Source: Candidatus Chloroploca asiatica
Lineage (GTDB): Bacteria > Chloroflexota > Chloroflexia > Chloroflexales > Chloroflexaceae
NCBI RefSeq assembly: GCF_002532075.1
Contig: NZ_LYXE01000078.1
Location: 16,695 to 80,694, forward strand
DNA: 64,000 bases
Direction of reading: 5' to 3'
The notes under the pieces are model-generated. The model had not been told where the DNA came from, searched no databases, and worked only from the letters and a program-made list of their open reading frames with translations. Position 1 is the first letter of the stretch. Every line of letters begins with the position of its first letter. Of this stretch, positions 42,355-51,373 are shown piece after piece. The position numbers and the translations under genes are program-made.

Positions 42355-42798
42355 CTAGCGAAAGAGGGCGGCGTATTCGCCGTAACCCTCTTCCTCCAGC
42401 TTCGAGGCCGGGATAAAGCGGAGCGAGGCCGAGTTCATGCAGTAGCGCATGCCCGTCGGGGTGGGGCCATCATCAAAGACATGGCCCAGATGTGAGTCGC
42501 CGTTGCGTGAACGAACCTCGGTGCGCGTCATCCAGAGTTTGCGATCGGTACGGGTAACCACATGATCTGGTTCAAGTGGTTTGGTAAAGCTCGGCCACCC
42601 GGTTCCCGAGTCAAACTTGTCGAGCGAACTAAAGAGCGGCTCGCCCGAGACGACATCCACGTAAATCCCCGGTTCTTTGTTGTCCCAGTACTCATTGTGA
42701 AAGGCTGGCTCGGTACCTTCGTGCTGGGTCACTTTATACTGCGTTGGGGTCAAACGCTCGCGCAATTCGCTGTCTGATGGCTTGGTGTATGTTTTCAT
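42355..42798 (-). CDS. msrB: Peptide-methionine (R)-S-oxide reductase MsrB
   Basis: AAGGAGC before the ATG supports the start. The 147 residues show [40 protein letters not shown] and [27 protein letters not shown], with the catalytic Cys in RYCMNSA. The two Cys pairs that bind zinc in many MsrB proteins are missing (SGEPLF in place of C-x-x-C), so it is a zinc-free form. It repairs oxidised methionine in proteins in the cytoplasm. Confidence 0.95.
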   Translation of the reverse strand: MKTYTKPSDSELRERLTPTQYKVTQHEGTEPAFHNEYWDNKEPGIYVDVVSGEPLFSSLDKFDSGTGWPSFTKPLEPDHVVTRTDRKLWMTRTEVRSRNGDSHLGHVFDDGPTPTGMRYCMNSASLRFIPASKLEEEGYGEYAALFR

Positions 42799-42831
42799 GC
42801 AAAATGCTCCTTTTCAATAGTCTTTACCTAT

Positions 42832-42887
42832 CTATTGTACCTCAAAATGTACATGGCTGCCGCCCCGTACATTTTGAGGTACAATAG
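42832..42887. promoter_or_regulatory. Large palindrome with outward promoters between msrB and the hydrolase gene
   Basis: CTATTGTACCTCAAAATGTAC and its exact complement flank a 14-base centre. Each 21-bp arm ends outward in TTTTGAGGTACAAT, so a -10-like TACAAT faces each gene. It is placed to control both divergent genes, perhaps by one dimeric regulator. Confidence 0.5.
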
Positions 42888-42927
42888 CAAAGATACAAGC
42901 AAAAAAGTAATCCCTTACGGCAACTCT

Positions 42928-43836
42928 ATGCAAACAGGTTCTTCATTGCGCTCTCTTTTGCTCACGACGGCACTCGGTCTTGCGGGCGGAGCCGTCGGGG
43001 CAACCTGGTATGTGACCAACCGCGTCAGTCCCGAACCGCGCCGCTCGTTTATGGATAGCTATACGTTTACCCCATGGGAACTGGGCATCCCTTTTGAGAC
43101 CGTCAGTTTTGTCGCCCGCGATGGGTTGCGCCTGCGTGGCTGGTGGCTGGTTCACGAGGCGCCTCGCGGTGTGGTGATCGGGTGCCACGGGCACGGTGGC
43201 ACCAAAGATGATCTGCTCGGCATTGGCTCGCAGCTCTGGCGGGCCGGGTATAGTGTGCTGGTTTTTGATTTTCGTGGGCGCGGTGACTCAGATCCTTGGC
43301 CGCAAACATTGGTGAGCCGCGAGGTTGACGATCTGCACGCTGCCGTTGTGTTTGCTGCCGAGCGTGCGCCAGCGTTGCCCATTGGGGTCGTCGGGTTCTC
43401 GATGGGGGCCGCAGTCGCACTGCTCGCGGCGGCGAGTGAGCCACGCATTGCGGCAGTTGTCGCCGATAGTGCCTTTACCTCAGGCAGCGATGTGGTCGCG
43501 CACGGCATTCGTGCAACCCTGCGCATTCCTGCCGCTATGCTGGTGATTGCCGCCGACGAACTCGTCCATCGCCGCCACGGGTATCGCTTTAGCCATGTGC
43601 GCCCGCTCGATGCGATCAGCCAGCTTGCCCCTCGCCCGGTGATGATCATCCACGGCCAGGACGATAGCCTCGTGCCAGTTGCCCACGCCTACCGCCTCTA
43701 TGAGGCTGCCAGTGAACCACGTACCCTCTGGGTTGTGCCAGGGGTCGAACACTGCGGCGGCTATTTTCTTGACCGGCCTGAGTATTGTCACCGTGTCCGT
43801 AGCTTCTTCGCTCAATATCTGGGTAGTCTCAGTTGA
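42928..43836 (+). CDS. Alpha/beta hydrolase with N-terminal membrane anchor
   Basis: The start at 42928 gives 302 residues with a hydrophobic anchor ([19 protein letters not shown]). The hydrolase fold is shown by [15 protein letters not shown] (oxyanion region), [13 protein letters not shown], the nucleophile elbow [11 protein letters not shown] with Ser, [11 protein letters not shown] with the acid Asp, and VEHCGGYF with the catalytic His. It belongs to the BAAT/dipeptidyl-type group; the substrate is unknown. Its stop overlaps the trmD start. Confidence 0.88.
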   Translation: MQTGSSLRSLLLTTALGLAGGAVGATWYVTNRVSPEPRRSFMDSYTFTPWELGIPFETVSFVARDGLRLRGWWLVHEAPRGVVIGCHGHGGTKDDLLGIGSQLWRAGYSVLVFDFRGRGDSDPWPQTLVSREVDDLHAAVVFAAERAPALPIGVVGFSMGAAVALLAAASEPRIAAVVADSAFTSGSDVVAHGIRATLRIPAAMLVIAADELVHRRHGYRFSHVRPLDAISQLAPRPVMIIHGQDDSLVPVAHAYRLYEAASEPRTLWVVPGVEHCGGYFLDRPEYCHRVRSFFAQYLGSLS

Positions 43837-44570
43837 AATTCGATCTTTTGACCCTCTTCCCGGCGATGTTTACCGGGCCACTGACCGAAAGCATCCTCAA
43901 ACGGGCACAGCAGGCCGGGCACATTACGGTGCAGATGCACAATATCCGTGACTGGGCGACCGACCGCCACCGCACCGCCGACGATGCCCCCTATGGCGGT
44001 GGCGCAGGCATGGTAATGAAAGCCGAGCCCCTGGCCGCCGCAATTCGCGCCGTGCGTGGCGAAGACGATCCACCTGTGATTCTGCTCAGTCCTGATGGCG
44101 AAACCTTTACCCAGGCTCTCGCCCACGAGTTGGCGACCTACCCGCGCCTGCTGCTCGTCTGTGGGCACTATGAAGGCGTTGATGAACGGGTTCGCGAGCA
44201 CCTGATCACCCGCGAGCTCAGCATTGGCGATTATGTCCTGACGGGCGGCGAACTGGCCGCGATGGTCATCGTTGATGCCGTTGCCCGCCTGGTGCCGGGC
44301 GTCATTGATGCCGCGTCGATCACCGAAGAGAGTCACAGCGACTATCTGCTCGAATATCCACACTACACGCGCCCTGCTGTCTGGGACGGGCAAGCCGTGC
44401 CACCGGTCTTGCTCTCGGGGCACCACGGTGAAGTCGCCCGCTGGCGTCGACAAGAGCGCCTGCGTCGTACCTGGCTGCGACGGCCCGATTTGCTTGAACG
44501 GGCCAATGCGGCTGGCCTGCTTACCGACGCCGATCGCACTTTTCTCGCCTCATTGCAAGCGCCGGATTGA
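43833..44570 (+). CDS. trmD: tRNA (guanine-37-N1)-methyltransferase TrmD
   Basis: The TTG start overlaps the hydrolase stop (TTGA), showing translational coupling. The 245 residues carry the SPOUT knot of Trm[69 protein letters not shown] and [18 protein letters not shown] segments (here [18 protein letters not shown]). It methylates G37 next to the anticodon. The usual neighbours rimM and rplS are absent here. Confidence 0.96.
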   Translation: MKFDLLTLFPAMFTGPLTESILKRAQQAGHITVQMHNIRDWATDRHRTADDAPYGGGAGMVMKAEPLAAAIRAVRGEDDPPVILLSPDGETFTQALAHELATYPRLLLVCGHYEGVDERVREHLITRELSIGDYVLTGGELAAMVIVDAVARLVPGVIDAASITEESHSDYLLEYPHYTRPAVWDGQAVPPVLLSGHHGEVARWRRQERLRRTWLRRPDLLERANAAGLLTDADRTFLASLQAPD

Positions 44571-44590
44571 ACAGTTGCGGAAACATTGTT

Positions 44591-45631
44591 ATGCCATATC
44601 ACCTTGAAGTTGTGGTCGCCGCCGGTTTAGAAAGCCTTGCCCGTGAAGAGATCCAGCGCCTTGGGCGGGGCGCACGGCTCGCACCAGGTCAAACTCCGGG
44701 TGTTCTGACCGTCCACTACGATGGCCCCTTGCAACGACTCTTTACGTTGCGCCTGGCAACCTCGGTCTACCTGGTCAAACACTTCCCCATACCGCGCCCG
44801 CGCGCCCTGCTTGGCGATCAGCATCTGCGCACCGCCGTGGGGCTTGCCGAAACAGCGCTGAACCTCCATCCTCGCGGTAGCTTTCAAACGCTCTATCTCA
44901 GTGCCGCCGGTGCAGAATCTTCCGTCCTAGCACGGCTCAAAGATGAACTGAGCGGGAGCCTCGGGCTACAACGCGGGCAAGACGATGGCGACCTGCTTTT
45001 GCGCTTGCGGCGCGGCACAGGCGGGCAAGGCTGGGATCTGCTCGTACGCCTGACCCCGCGCCCACTGGCAACCCGAGCGTGGCGCGTCTGTAATCGTGAG
45101 GGGGCGTTGAATGGCCCGGTCGCCCATGCGATGGCGCTACTGACCCGCCCGGCCCCGGATGATCTCTATCTCAACCTGGGATGCGGTTCCGGCACCCTGT
45201 TGATCGAACGCCTGCAACTCGGTCGAGCACAGCGCGCCATTGGCTGCGATATCAACAGTGAAGCCCTAGCGTGTACGCGCACCAACCTTGAGGCCGCCGG
45301 GCTGAGCGATCGCTGCGAAATCACGCCCTGGGACGCCCGGAAGTTACCGTTGCCAGATGGCAGCGTTGATGTCATTACCGCCGATCTGCCCTTTGGTCAT
45401 CTGGTCGGCAGCCACAACGAAAACCTTGACCTCTACCCAGCCCTCTTGCAAGAAGCCGCTCGGGTTGCCCGCCCCCACGCCCGCTGCGCCCTGCTCTCGC
45501 ACGAAGTACGCCTGATGGAACGCCTGCTCGCAACGATGACCACCTGGCGCCTCATCGAAAACCTGCGCGTCGATCTAGGTGGGCTCTATCCACGGATCTT
45601 TCTGCTACGCCGCACCAACCAGCGTGTCTGA
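44591..45631 (+). CDS. THUMP-type RNA methyltransferase (Trm14/TrmN-like)
   Basis: A THUMP-like N-terminal part (LEVVVAAGLESLAREEIQRLG) is followed by a Rossmann methyltransferase. Motif I is YLNLGCGSGTLLIERLQ, and the catalytic motif IV is ITADLPFGHLVG, a form of N/D-P-P-F/Y with Leu for the first Pro. This fits N2-guanine methylation of tRNA or rRNA. A start at 44567 is possible but has no ribosome site. It sits just after trmD, consistent with RNA modification. Confidence 0.85.
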   Translation: MPYHLEVVVAAGLESLAREEIQRLGRGARLAPGQTPGVLTVHYDGPLQRLFTLRLATSVYLVKHFPIPRPRALLGDQHLRTAVGLAETALNLHPRGSFQTLYLSAAGAESSVLARLKDELSGSLGLQRGQDDGDLLLRLRRGTGGQGWDLLVRLTPRPLATRAWRVCNREGALNGPVAHAMALLTRPAPDDLYLNLGCGSGTLLIERLQLGRAQRAIGCDINSEALACTRTNLEAAGLSDRCEITPWDARKLPLPDGSVDVITADLPFGHLVGSHNENLDLYPALLQEAARVARPHARCALLSHEVRLMERLLATMTTWRLIENLRVDLGGLYPRIFLLRRTNQRV

Positions 45632-45648
45632 GCAGTGCAAACCGGCTA

Positions 45649-45695
45649 CTAGACGCACAAAAACGTCCGCGTTGCGGACGTTTTTGTGCGTCTAG
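45649..45695. terminator. Perfect 22-bp hairpin with GTT loop
   Basis: CTAGACGCACAAAAACGTCC is the start of a 22-bp arm with an exact complement, separated by GTT. It lies between convergent genes. Confidence 0.65.
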
Positions 45696-45703
45696 CAACT
45701 GGC

Positions 45704-46804
45704 TTAGAGCGCAGCTTCCCCACCCTTTGCCTCGATAAGCGCCGTCTGGTTGCGTTCCACAACCCCGCGCAACGACACGAGCAACGCATTGAGACGTTCC
45801 ATCTCACGACGCTCGATCTCAGTGATGCGCGCAATATGCGCCTGATCAGTCACCTCCATCTTGGACACCGTTGCCGTCAGACGTTGCTCGATCTCGCGGA
45901 TATAACTATCAATCCGTTCTAGCCAATTGGTCAACTGACGCAAATGCTGCTCATCGGCCTCTTGCAAATCACCAATCTTCTCATCAGCCTGCTGCCGCAC
46001 ATCCTCCAGCCGCTCCTGATTCATCAAAAAGCGCTCGGTGGAAATACGCTCGATACGCTTAATTTCGGCATTGATATCAGGCAACTTGCTCGCAACCTCA
46101 GTAATCTGAGCCGGGAGGGTTTCAGCAAAGAGATTGATATGCTGGCGAATCTCATCAATGCGTTCAATGCGCGAGGCATGCTCTTGCAAGACGGGAAAGA
46201 CATCGGCTACCAATTGCTGCGCCTCAACCGACTGGCGGCGCAGGCTCTGCTTCTCGATCTGTAACTCGTCATTGACGCGGCGAACTTCTTGCACCGTCGC
46301 CGTATCAGCCTCACGCAAGCGGTCGAGTTGAAGCAGAATCTGGCGCTGACGATCATCAAATTCTTTTAACTGAGCTTGTATGGTTGGTATCTGCTGCTCG
46401 ATATGCTCAACCCGCCCGAGCCATGAGGCAATATAATCACGATCAGTCTTGCGGGCTTCAGCAATCTGCTGGATCTGCGTCTGAAGATCGCGAATCGGGC
46501 GCACCCCTTCGTCAATCTTGACCAGCGCCCCGGCGACCTCTTTGCGCAAATTCGTCACATCGCGACGGACGGTCTCGGTTGCCTGGGCAACCTCATTCGT
46601 ATGGCGCTCAAAAAGAGTCTGAACCTGAGCGACCATACTCTCGGTCTTCCGCACCTGCTCAACCACCAGATTATATTTATTCGTCTGCTCTTTGATCAAG
46701 CGACGGAGCTCATCAATCTGGCCCTGGAGGTAAACAACCTGCGATTGCGCATGCGAACGCAACCGCTCTTCTTCATATTTGGCGGTCAAATCAGGATTGG
46801 TCAT
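45704..46804 (-). CDS. Cytoplasmic coiled-coil protein
   Basis: The 366 residues are almost wholly heptad-rich (YLQGQIDELRRLIKEQTNKY, VAQVQTLFERHTNEVAQ, LKEFDDRQRQILLQLDRLRE), with a predicted long coiled coil and no membrane segment. No catalytic domain is visible. It is upstream-facing with hisA on the same strand, 15 bp apart, but a direct link is unlikely. Function is unknown; it may be structural or an adaptor. Confidence 0.75.
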   Translation of the reverse strand: MTNPDLTAKYEEERLRSHAQSQVVYLQGQIDELRRLIKEQTNKYNLVVEQVRKTESMVAQVQTLFERHTNEVAQATETVRRDVTNLRKEVAGALVKIDEGVRPIRDLQTQIQQIAEARKTDRDYIASWLGRVEHIEQQIPTIQAQLKEFDDRQRQILLQLDRLREADTATVQEVRRVNDELQIEKQSLRRQSVEAQQLVADVFPVLQEHASRIERIDEIRQHINLFAETLPAQITEVASKLPDINAEIKRIERISTERFLMNQERLEDVRQQADEKIGDLQEADEQHLRQLTNWLERIDSYIREIEQRLTATVSKMEVTDQAHIARITEIERREMERLNALLVSLRGVVERNQTALIEAKGGEAAL

Positions 46805-46818
46805 ACAAATACCCTTCG

Positions 46819-47532
46819 CTAGCGTAACGCCGCAAGAGCCTGCGGCAGATCAATGTTGCCATCATAGAGCGCCTTACCCACGATCGCCCCTTCGACCCCA
46901 AGCCGGGCAAGGCGCTGCAAATGGGCAATCTCGGCGATGCCCCCACTCGCAATCAAGGCCGGCCCATTGGGATCGAGCAACGCAGCCATCGCTTCAAAAT
47001 TCGGCTCGGTCAGGGTACCATCACGGCTAATATCAGTATAGATGATGCGCTGCACCCCAAGATCAGCCATTCGGCGCACCAGATCAGTCGCCCAGACGTC
47101 CGCCGTTTCGAGCCAACCAGCCGTTGCCACCTTGCCATTGCGGGCATCCACCCCAACAATGACCCGTTCAGCAAAACGCTCGAGCAGGCGTGAAACAAGC
47201 GCAACATCTTCAACCGCCGCCGTCCCAAGAATGACCCGCTCAACTCCAATGTCAAGCACAGCATCAATATCATGCTCGCGGCGCAGGCCACCCCCCAGTT
47301 GCACCGGGATCGTCACGGCTCGCACAATCGCACGCACGGCCTCAAGATTGGCCGATTGGCCCTCGCGCGCCCCATCAAGATCAACAACATGCAACCGAGC
47401 GGCCCCCTGGGCCTCCCACTGCTGGGCCATTGCGGCCGGATCATCGCTATAGACCGTCGTCTGGCTAAAATCACCCTGAAAGAGCCGCACGCAGCGTCCA
47501 TCTTTCAGATCAATCGCAGGTATGATTTCCAT
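46819..47532 (-). CDS. hisA: Phosphoribosyl-ProFAR isomerase HisA
   Basis: The 237 residues show [86 protein letters not shown] and [13 protein letters not shown]. The two catalytic Asp residues are in AIDL and TDIS. It is a (beta/alpha)8 barrel. Its start overlaps the hisH stop (TAATG). Only hisH and hisA of the pathway are here. Confidence 0.97.
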   Translation of the reverse strand: MEIIPAIDLKDGRCVRLFQGDFSQTTVYSDDPAAMAQQWEAQGAARLHVVDLDGAREGQSANLEAVRAIVRAVTIPVQLGGGLRREHDIDAVLDIGVERVILGTAAVEDVALVSRLLERFAERVIVGVDARNGKVATAGWLETADVWATDLVRRMADLGVQRIIYTDISRDGTLTEPNFEAMAALLDPNGPALIASGGIAEIAHLQRLARLGVEGAIVGKALYDGNIDLPQALAALR

Positions 47533-48224
47533 TAGCTGTTTGAGGGAGTGGCAGGAGGCCCGGCCCGTCCAGGGTCAAGCTCCGTGCCAGATATTCCACG
47601 ACTATGAGAAGCAAAGTTGACAAAATTACGCAGCAACTGGAGCCCATAACGTCCCGATTTTTCAGGATGAAACTGCACCGCAACCAGATTGTTGCGGATA
47701 AGCACCGACGGAAAACTCAGGCCATAATCGGTCTGACCGGCGACCACCGCAGGATCATCGACTGCGCAATAATACGAATGGACAAAATAGAAATCAGTGC
47801 CATCGGGAATCCCCGCAAAGAGGGGATGCGCGGCAAAAGCTGGGCGATAGTGAACCTGATTCCAGCCGATCTGCGGAATTTTACCCGCCTCGTCAGGCAA
47901 CCGTTGCACGGCGCCGCCAACAACCCCGAGGCACGCGTGATCACCAAATTCAGTGCTTGTCGCAAGCAAAACCTGCATCCCAACACAGATCCCCAGGAAC
48001 GGGCAACCGCTTGCCACTAGGTCGGGCAACACCGCGGCCATCCCCATCTGTTGCAGGCTCTGCATTGTATCCGCTGTTGCACCAACACCAGGCAATACCA
48101 CTGCCTCGGCCTGTGCCAGATCCTCGGGGCGCTCGGTCACAAAGAGATCCGCCCCAACCGCCTGCAAGGCCCGCACTGCATTGGGCAGATTGCCTGCCCC
48201 ATAATTAATCACGGCAATTTTCAT
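47532..48224 (-). CDS. hisH: Imidazole glycerol phosphate synthase, glutaminase subunit HisH
   Basis: The 230 residues include [32 protein letters not shown], the nucleophile elbow [11 protein letters not shown] with Cys, and [12 protein letters not shown] with the catalytic His and Glu. It supplies ammonia to HisF, which is not in the window. A roughly 20-residue tail ([20 protein letters not shown]) extends beyond the usual end. Confidence 0.97.
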   Translation of the reverse strand: MKIAVINYGAGNLPNAVRALQAVGADLFVTERPEDLAQAEAVVLPGVGATADTMQSLQQMGMAAVLPDLVASGCPFLGICVGMQVLLATSTEFGDHACLGVVGGAVQRLPDEAGKIPQIGWNQVHYRPAFAAHPLFAGIPDGTDFYFVHSYYCAVDDPAVVAGQTDYGLSFPSVLIRNNLVAVQFHPEKSGRYGLQLLRNFVNFASHSRGISGTELDPGRAGPPATPSNS

Positions 48225-48227
48225 ATG

Positions 48228-49268
48228 CTAGCCTAACAGCGGGTGACGTGCCCGCAATGTGGTAATAACTTGTTGGATCTCCTCCATCGGTTCCGGCGAG
48301 GACACCGCGCCAATTGGATCAGGCCCTGGTGCCATGCCGAGCAATTGACGAAGTGAGGCAACCACACAGGCACTCAAGGCTTCAAGATTATACCCGCCCT
48401 CGAGCACCATCACCATACGACCATCGCACAACTCATCAGCCAGATCAAGCAATTGGCGATTCAAGGCCGCAAAACCATCAACCGAAAGCATCATCGGCCC
48501 GAGCGGATCAGACCAGTGGGCATCGTACCCAGCCGAAACCATAATCAACTCAGGCTGAAAACGATGCAAGGCAGGGGCAATGATCTCGCGGAAGACCGTA
48601 GTATACCCTCGATCACCAGTGCCAAAGGGCAATGGCACATTGAGTGTCTGACCCAGAGCATCAACTCGATCACCCATCTCGGCCAGACTACCAGTGCCCG
48701 GGTAAAAGGGGGCCGCATGGGTCGAACAGAAGAGCACATGCGGATCGTCGTAGAAGATATCCTGGGTACCATTGCCATGATGCACATCATAGTCAACAAT
48801 GGCAATCCGTTGTACCCCGAGTTGACGCTGCGCATACCGTGCCGCAACCGCAATATTATTGATCAGGCAAAATCCCATCGCCTGCCCGGGCGTCGCATGA
48901 TGCCCTGGTGGACGCACCAGCGCAAAAGCATGGCGCACATTTGAACCAGCGACCGCCTCGACCGCGCCAACCGCTGAACCGGCGGCAAGACACGCAACGT
49001 CCCACGAGTCCGCAGTCACATAGGTATCTGAGTCAAACTGCCCCCCACCATAGCTTGCCATCTGACGTACCAACCGCAACAGACGTGGCGTATGCACCGC
49101 CTCAAGCCACGCCTCAGCGGCAGGTTGAGGAAAGCGATGTTGCAACTGCTGATGCAAACCCGACCGAGTAATCCCCTGCCGAATCGCCACAAGACGCGAT
49201 GCTATCTCCACATGACCATGCCATGTATGGGCATCAAAAGAGGGATCAGTGAGAATGACACTGCTCAT
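48228..49268 (-). CDS. Histone-deacetylase-family (AcuC/HDAC-like) amidohydrolase
   Basis: GGGAG six bases before the ATG at 49268 fixes the start. The 346 residues have RPPGHHATPGQAMGFC (tandem active-site His), AIVDYDVHHGNGTQDIF (zinc ligands Asp and His), MVSAGYDAHWSDPLG (third Asp region), and MVLEGGYNLEAL (Tyr). These are the zinc and catalytic residues of arginase/deacetylase-fold enzymes. The substrate may be an acetylated polyamine, protein or acetoin-related compound. It is three bases from hisH on the same strand. Confidence 0.93.
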   Translation of the reverse strand: MSSVILTDPSFDAHTWHGHVEIASRLVAIRQGITRSGLHQQLQHRFPQPAAEAWLEAVHTPRLLRLVRQMASYGGGQFDSDTYVTADSWDVACLAAGSAVGAVEAVAGSNVRHAFALVRPPGHHATPGQAMGFCLINNIAVAARYAQRQLGVQRIAIVDYDVHHGNGTQDIFYDDPHVLFCSTHAAPFYPGTGSLAEMGDRVDALGQTLNVPLPFGTGDRGYTTVFREIIAPALHRFQPELIMVSAGYDAHWSDPLGPMMLSVDGFAALNRQLLDLADELCDGRMVMVLEGGYNLEALSACVVASLRQLLGMAPGPDPIGAVSSPEPMEEIQQVITTLRARHPLLG

Positions 49269-49360
49269 CGGCACTCCCTATCACCTGTGTAGTGATCGCT
49301 ATCATGCTCATATTGTACCGCACATCAGCCCAGACCGACACAATCCCTGGGAGCGAGGGT

Positions 49361-49598
49361 AGGGCGATTGCATCATACGAAATCGGATACAACGGGGCAC
49401 CCGCAAGGGGTACCCGTACCGGGGCGGGGCACCCGCAAGGGGTGCCCCTACACCGGGCCCGCGCCCCGGGCACCCGCAAGGGGTGCCCCTACACCGGGCC
49501 CGCGCCCCGGCCCGGTAGGGGCACCCCTTGCGGGTGCCCTTGCGGGTGCCCTTGCGGGTGCCTTGGCGGGGTGCATACACGGAAGATGCAATCGCCCT
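49361..49598. repeat. MITE-like GC-rich repeat, copy 4 (complete)
   Basis: AGGGCGATTGCATC at the left and GATGCAATCGCCCT at the right are perfect 14-bp inverted ends. The 238-bp interior has repeated GGGGCACCCGCAAGGGGTGC and GCACCCCTTGCGGGTGCCC palindromes, with no protein coding. It is the most complete copy. Confidence 0.85.
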
Positions 49599-49716
49599 GG
49601 GGCTTTCAGGCATAGAATTTTTTGGGCGCCTCGATCCCGGTGTCAAGGGTGTCCCGATCGGTTTGGGTGCGTGTGTATTCGTCACTTACCCTGTGCAGAG
49701 CAACTTAGGGCGAGGG

Positions 49717-49745
49717 TTCCAGCAAGCGGGTAAGCTTGGTACAAT
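49717..49745 (+). promoter_or_regulatory. Sigma-70-type promoter for the nuclease-like gene at 49783
   Basis: TTCCAG and TGGTACAAT (TACAAT 49740-49745) are 17 bp apart, 38 bases upstream of the ATG at 49783. Confidence 0.45.
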
Positions 49746-49782
49746 AGCATCAGCATCGTCCCTGCCATGTTGAGGATACGCT

Positions 49783-50946
49783 ATGCGCGAGATTGAGGTC
49801 ATTCGTGAAACCCGTCGGTTGCTCCAGGCGCACGGGTTGCTTGGGCAACCGATCCTGGATCTCTATACTGATGCGCATCCGTCGTTGATCGGCGACCCGT
49901 CCTTAGAGCCATTTCAGCGATTCACCCTTCAATTTGATGCGTTTGCCACGCATCCAGATCTGGTTGGTCGTCTCGCTGATGGGTCAACCATGTTTGCGGT
50001 TGAAGCCAAAGGTGAAGCGGATTGGCTCAAAGGCCTTGCCCAGGCCGAGACCTATCGCTACGGCTTTCACGCCGTGCTCATGGCGGTCGCGGGCACCCCT
50101 TCACCGGATCTGCTCACGTTTGCCCGGCAACGAGGGGTGGGCATCCTCGCGCTGCCAACCGCTACGCGGCAACTCCTGGAGCCTCCGGTGCTTCATTTGC
50201 CCCTGCTGAAGCATGCCGAGCATATTCGGCGTCAGTTTTCAACCGGAAGCGCGCTGCGCACCCAGTTTAGCTACAATCTCCCGACCCACTATCTCGCCTG
50301 TGCCGCCTGCCTGTATGCCTGGGAACGCGAGGCGGGGCTTGCGCCGGTTGAGCTTGCGCAGCTCGAAGCCATGGTGCGCCAGCACTATCCCGTGATGCCC
50401 CGCCTGTTCAAGCCAGCCTTGCATGGAGCCGAAAAACTGGGCTTGCTCGTCATCCAGGGGCGAGCGATCAGCCTCAGTCCGCTGGGGCGTACCTGTGCCA
50501 GCTTATTGCCGCCCGCGGCGCAACTCGCCACCTTGCATCGTGCCGCGATCAAGCGGCAGCCGCTCGTTGACCTTGATCCGCGTACGGCAGCGGTCTTGCG
50601 CATCCTGTTGCTCCGCGATCCCATTGCCGGGTTCTTGAACGAGATCCTCACGCAGATCGGCCCGCATCAGCCGGTACCAATGCCCGTCCTCGTGGAAACG
50701 GCGGCTCGGTTCGACAAACTTCTCACCCCGCTGGTCTTCTTCTTTCCGGGTGATGTTGCGACATTGCTTGACGACCAGGGTTTTCTGGTCTGGCGCAAGA
50801 TCCAGCCCCAGCACTATCGTACCTCCATTTATATGCAGTACAAGCAGATCATGACCCACGCTGGCATGCTGCACTACCACGGTGTCGGGGGAACATCCTC
50901 GCAGCACTATCAGCCCGAGCGGGATCTCTGGGAAGTGAGGATCTAA
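49783..50946 (+). CDS. Uncharacterised protein with PD-(D/E)XK-like nuclease core
   Basis: GAGG before the ATG supports the start. Residues about 45-110 read LQFDAFATHPDLVGRL, then STMFAVEAKGEADWLKGLAQ, then QAETYRYGFH. The Asp, the E-x-K and the following Gln match the PD-(D/E)XK nuclease fold as in restriction and repair enzymes. The rest (to 387) includes a winged-helix-like part (GAEKLGLLVIQGRAISLSPLG). No family name is recognised. It follows the MITE copy 4 and precedes another nuclease-like gene. Confidence 0.6.
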   Translation: MREIEVIRETRRLLQAHGLLGQPILDLYTDAHPSLIGDPSLEPFQRFTLQFDAFATHPDLVGRLADGSTMFAVEAKGEADWLKGLAQAETYRYGFHAVLMAVAGTPSPDLLTFARQRGVGILALPTATRQLLEPPVLHLPLLKHAEHIRRQFSTGSALRTQFSYNLPTHYLACAACLYAWEREAGLAPVELAQLEAMVRQHYPVMPRLFKPALHGAEKLGLLVIQGRAISLSPLGRTCASLLPPAAQLATLHRAAIKRQPLVDLDPRTAAVLRILLLRDPIAGFLNEILTQIGPHQPVPMPVLVETAARFDKLLTPLVFFFPGDVATLLDDQGFLVWRKIQPQHYRTSIYMQYKQIMTHAGMLHYHGVGGTSSQHYQPERDLWEVRI

Positions 50947-51097
50947 ACCGTCGTCCCCCAACGGGTTTCACCTGCGCGGGCATGAGCGTTCCCGTGGGCA
51001 GCACCGTCACACAGGGCGTACCAACTTATGCCATGCGGGTGGAAGATCGGTCAGCACCAATGTGATAATCCTGGTATCGTTTTTAGAGAGAGGCGTT

Positions 51098-51313
51098 ATG
51101 ATGGAGTTTTCACTCTATGAGGATGTCTTGTTGTTGATTGATATGCCGGAAGAGGGGATGTTTGCCGGCGCTGTCGGTACCGTCGTTGATCGTCATGAAC
51201 TCCTGGGTAAAGAGATGGGATATAGTGTGGAGTTTTTTGACGCAGACGGTACGACGCGAGGAGTAGTTACAGTTCCCGCTCATGCTTTACGCCGTTGGGA
51301 AACTAACGATTGA
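51098..51313 (+). CDS. DUF4926-family small protein
   Basis: The 71-residue frame starts after GAGAGG (an ATG at 51101 directly follows). FSLYEDVLLLIDMPEEGMFAGAVGTVVDRH and YSVEFFDADGTTRGVVTVPA match DUF4926, small beta proteins often found near toxin-antitoxin genes. Function is unknown. Confidence 0.7.
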   Translation: MMEFSLYEDVLLLIDMPEEGMFAGAVGTVVDRHELLGKEMGYSVEFFDADGTTRGVVTVPAHALRRWETND

Positions 51314-51373
51314 AGCCGCTTGATATCCTGATGTTACAACTAAGCCACTGCGAGCAACTAGAAAGTGCAGACG

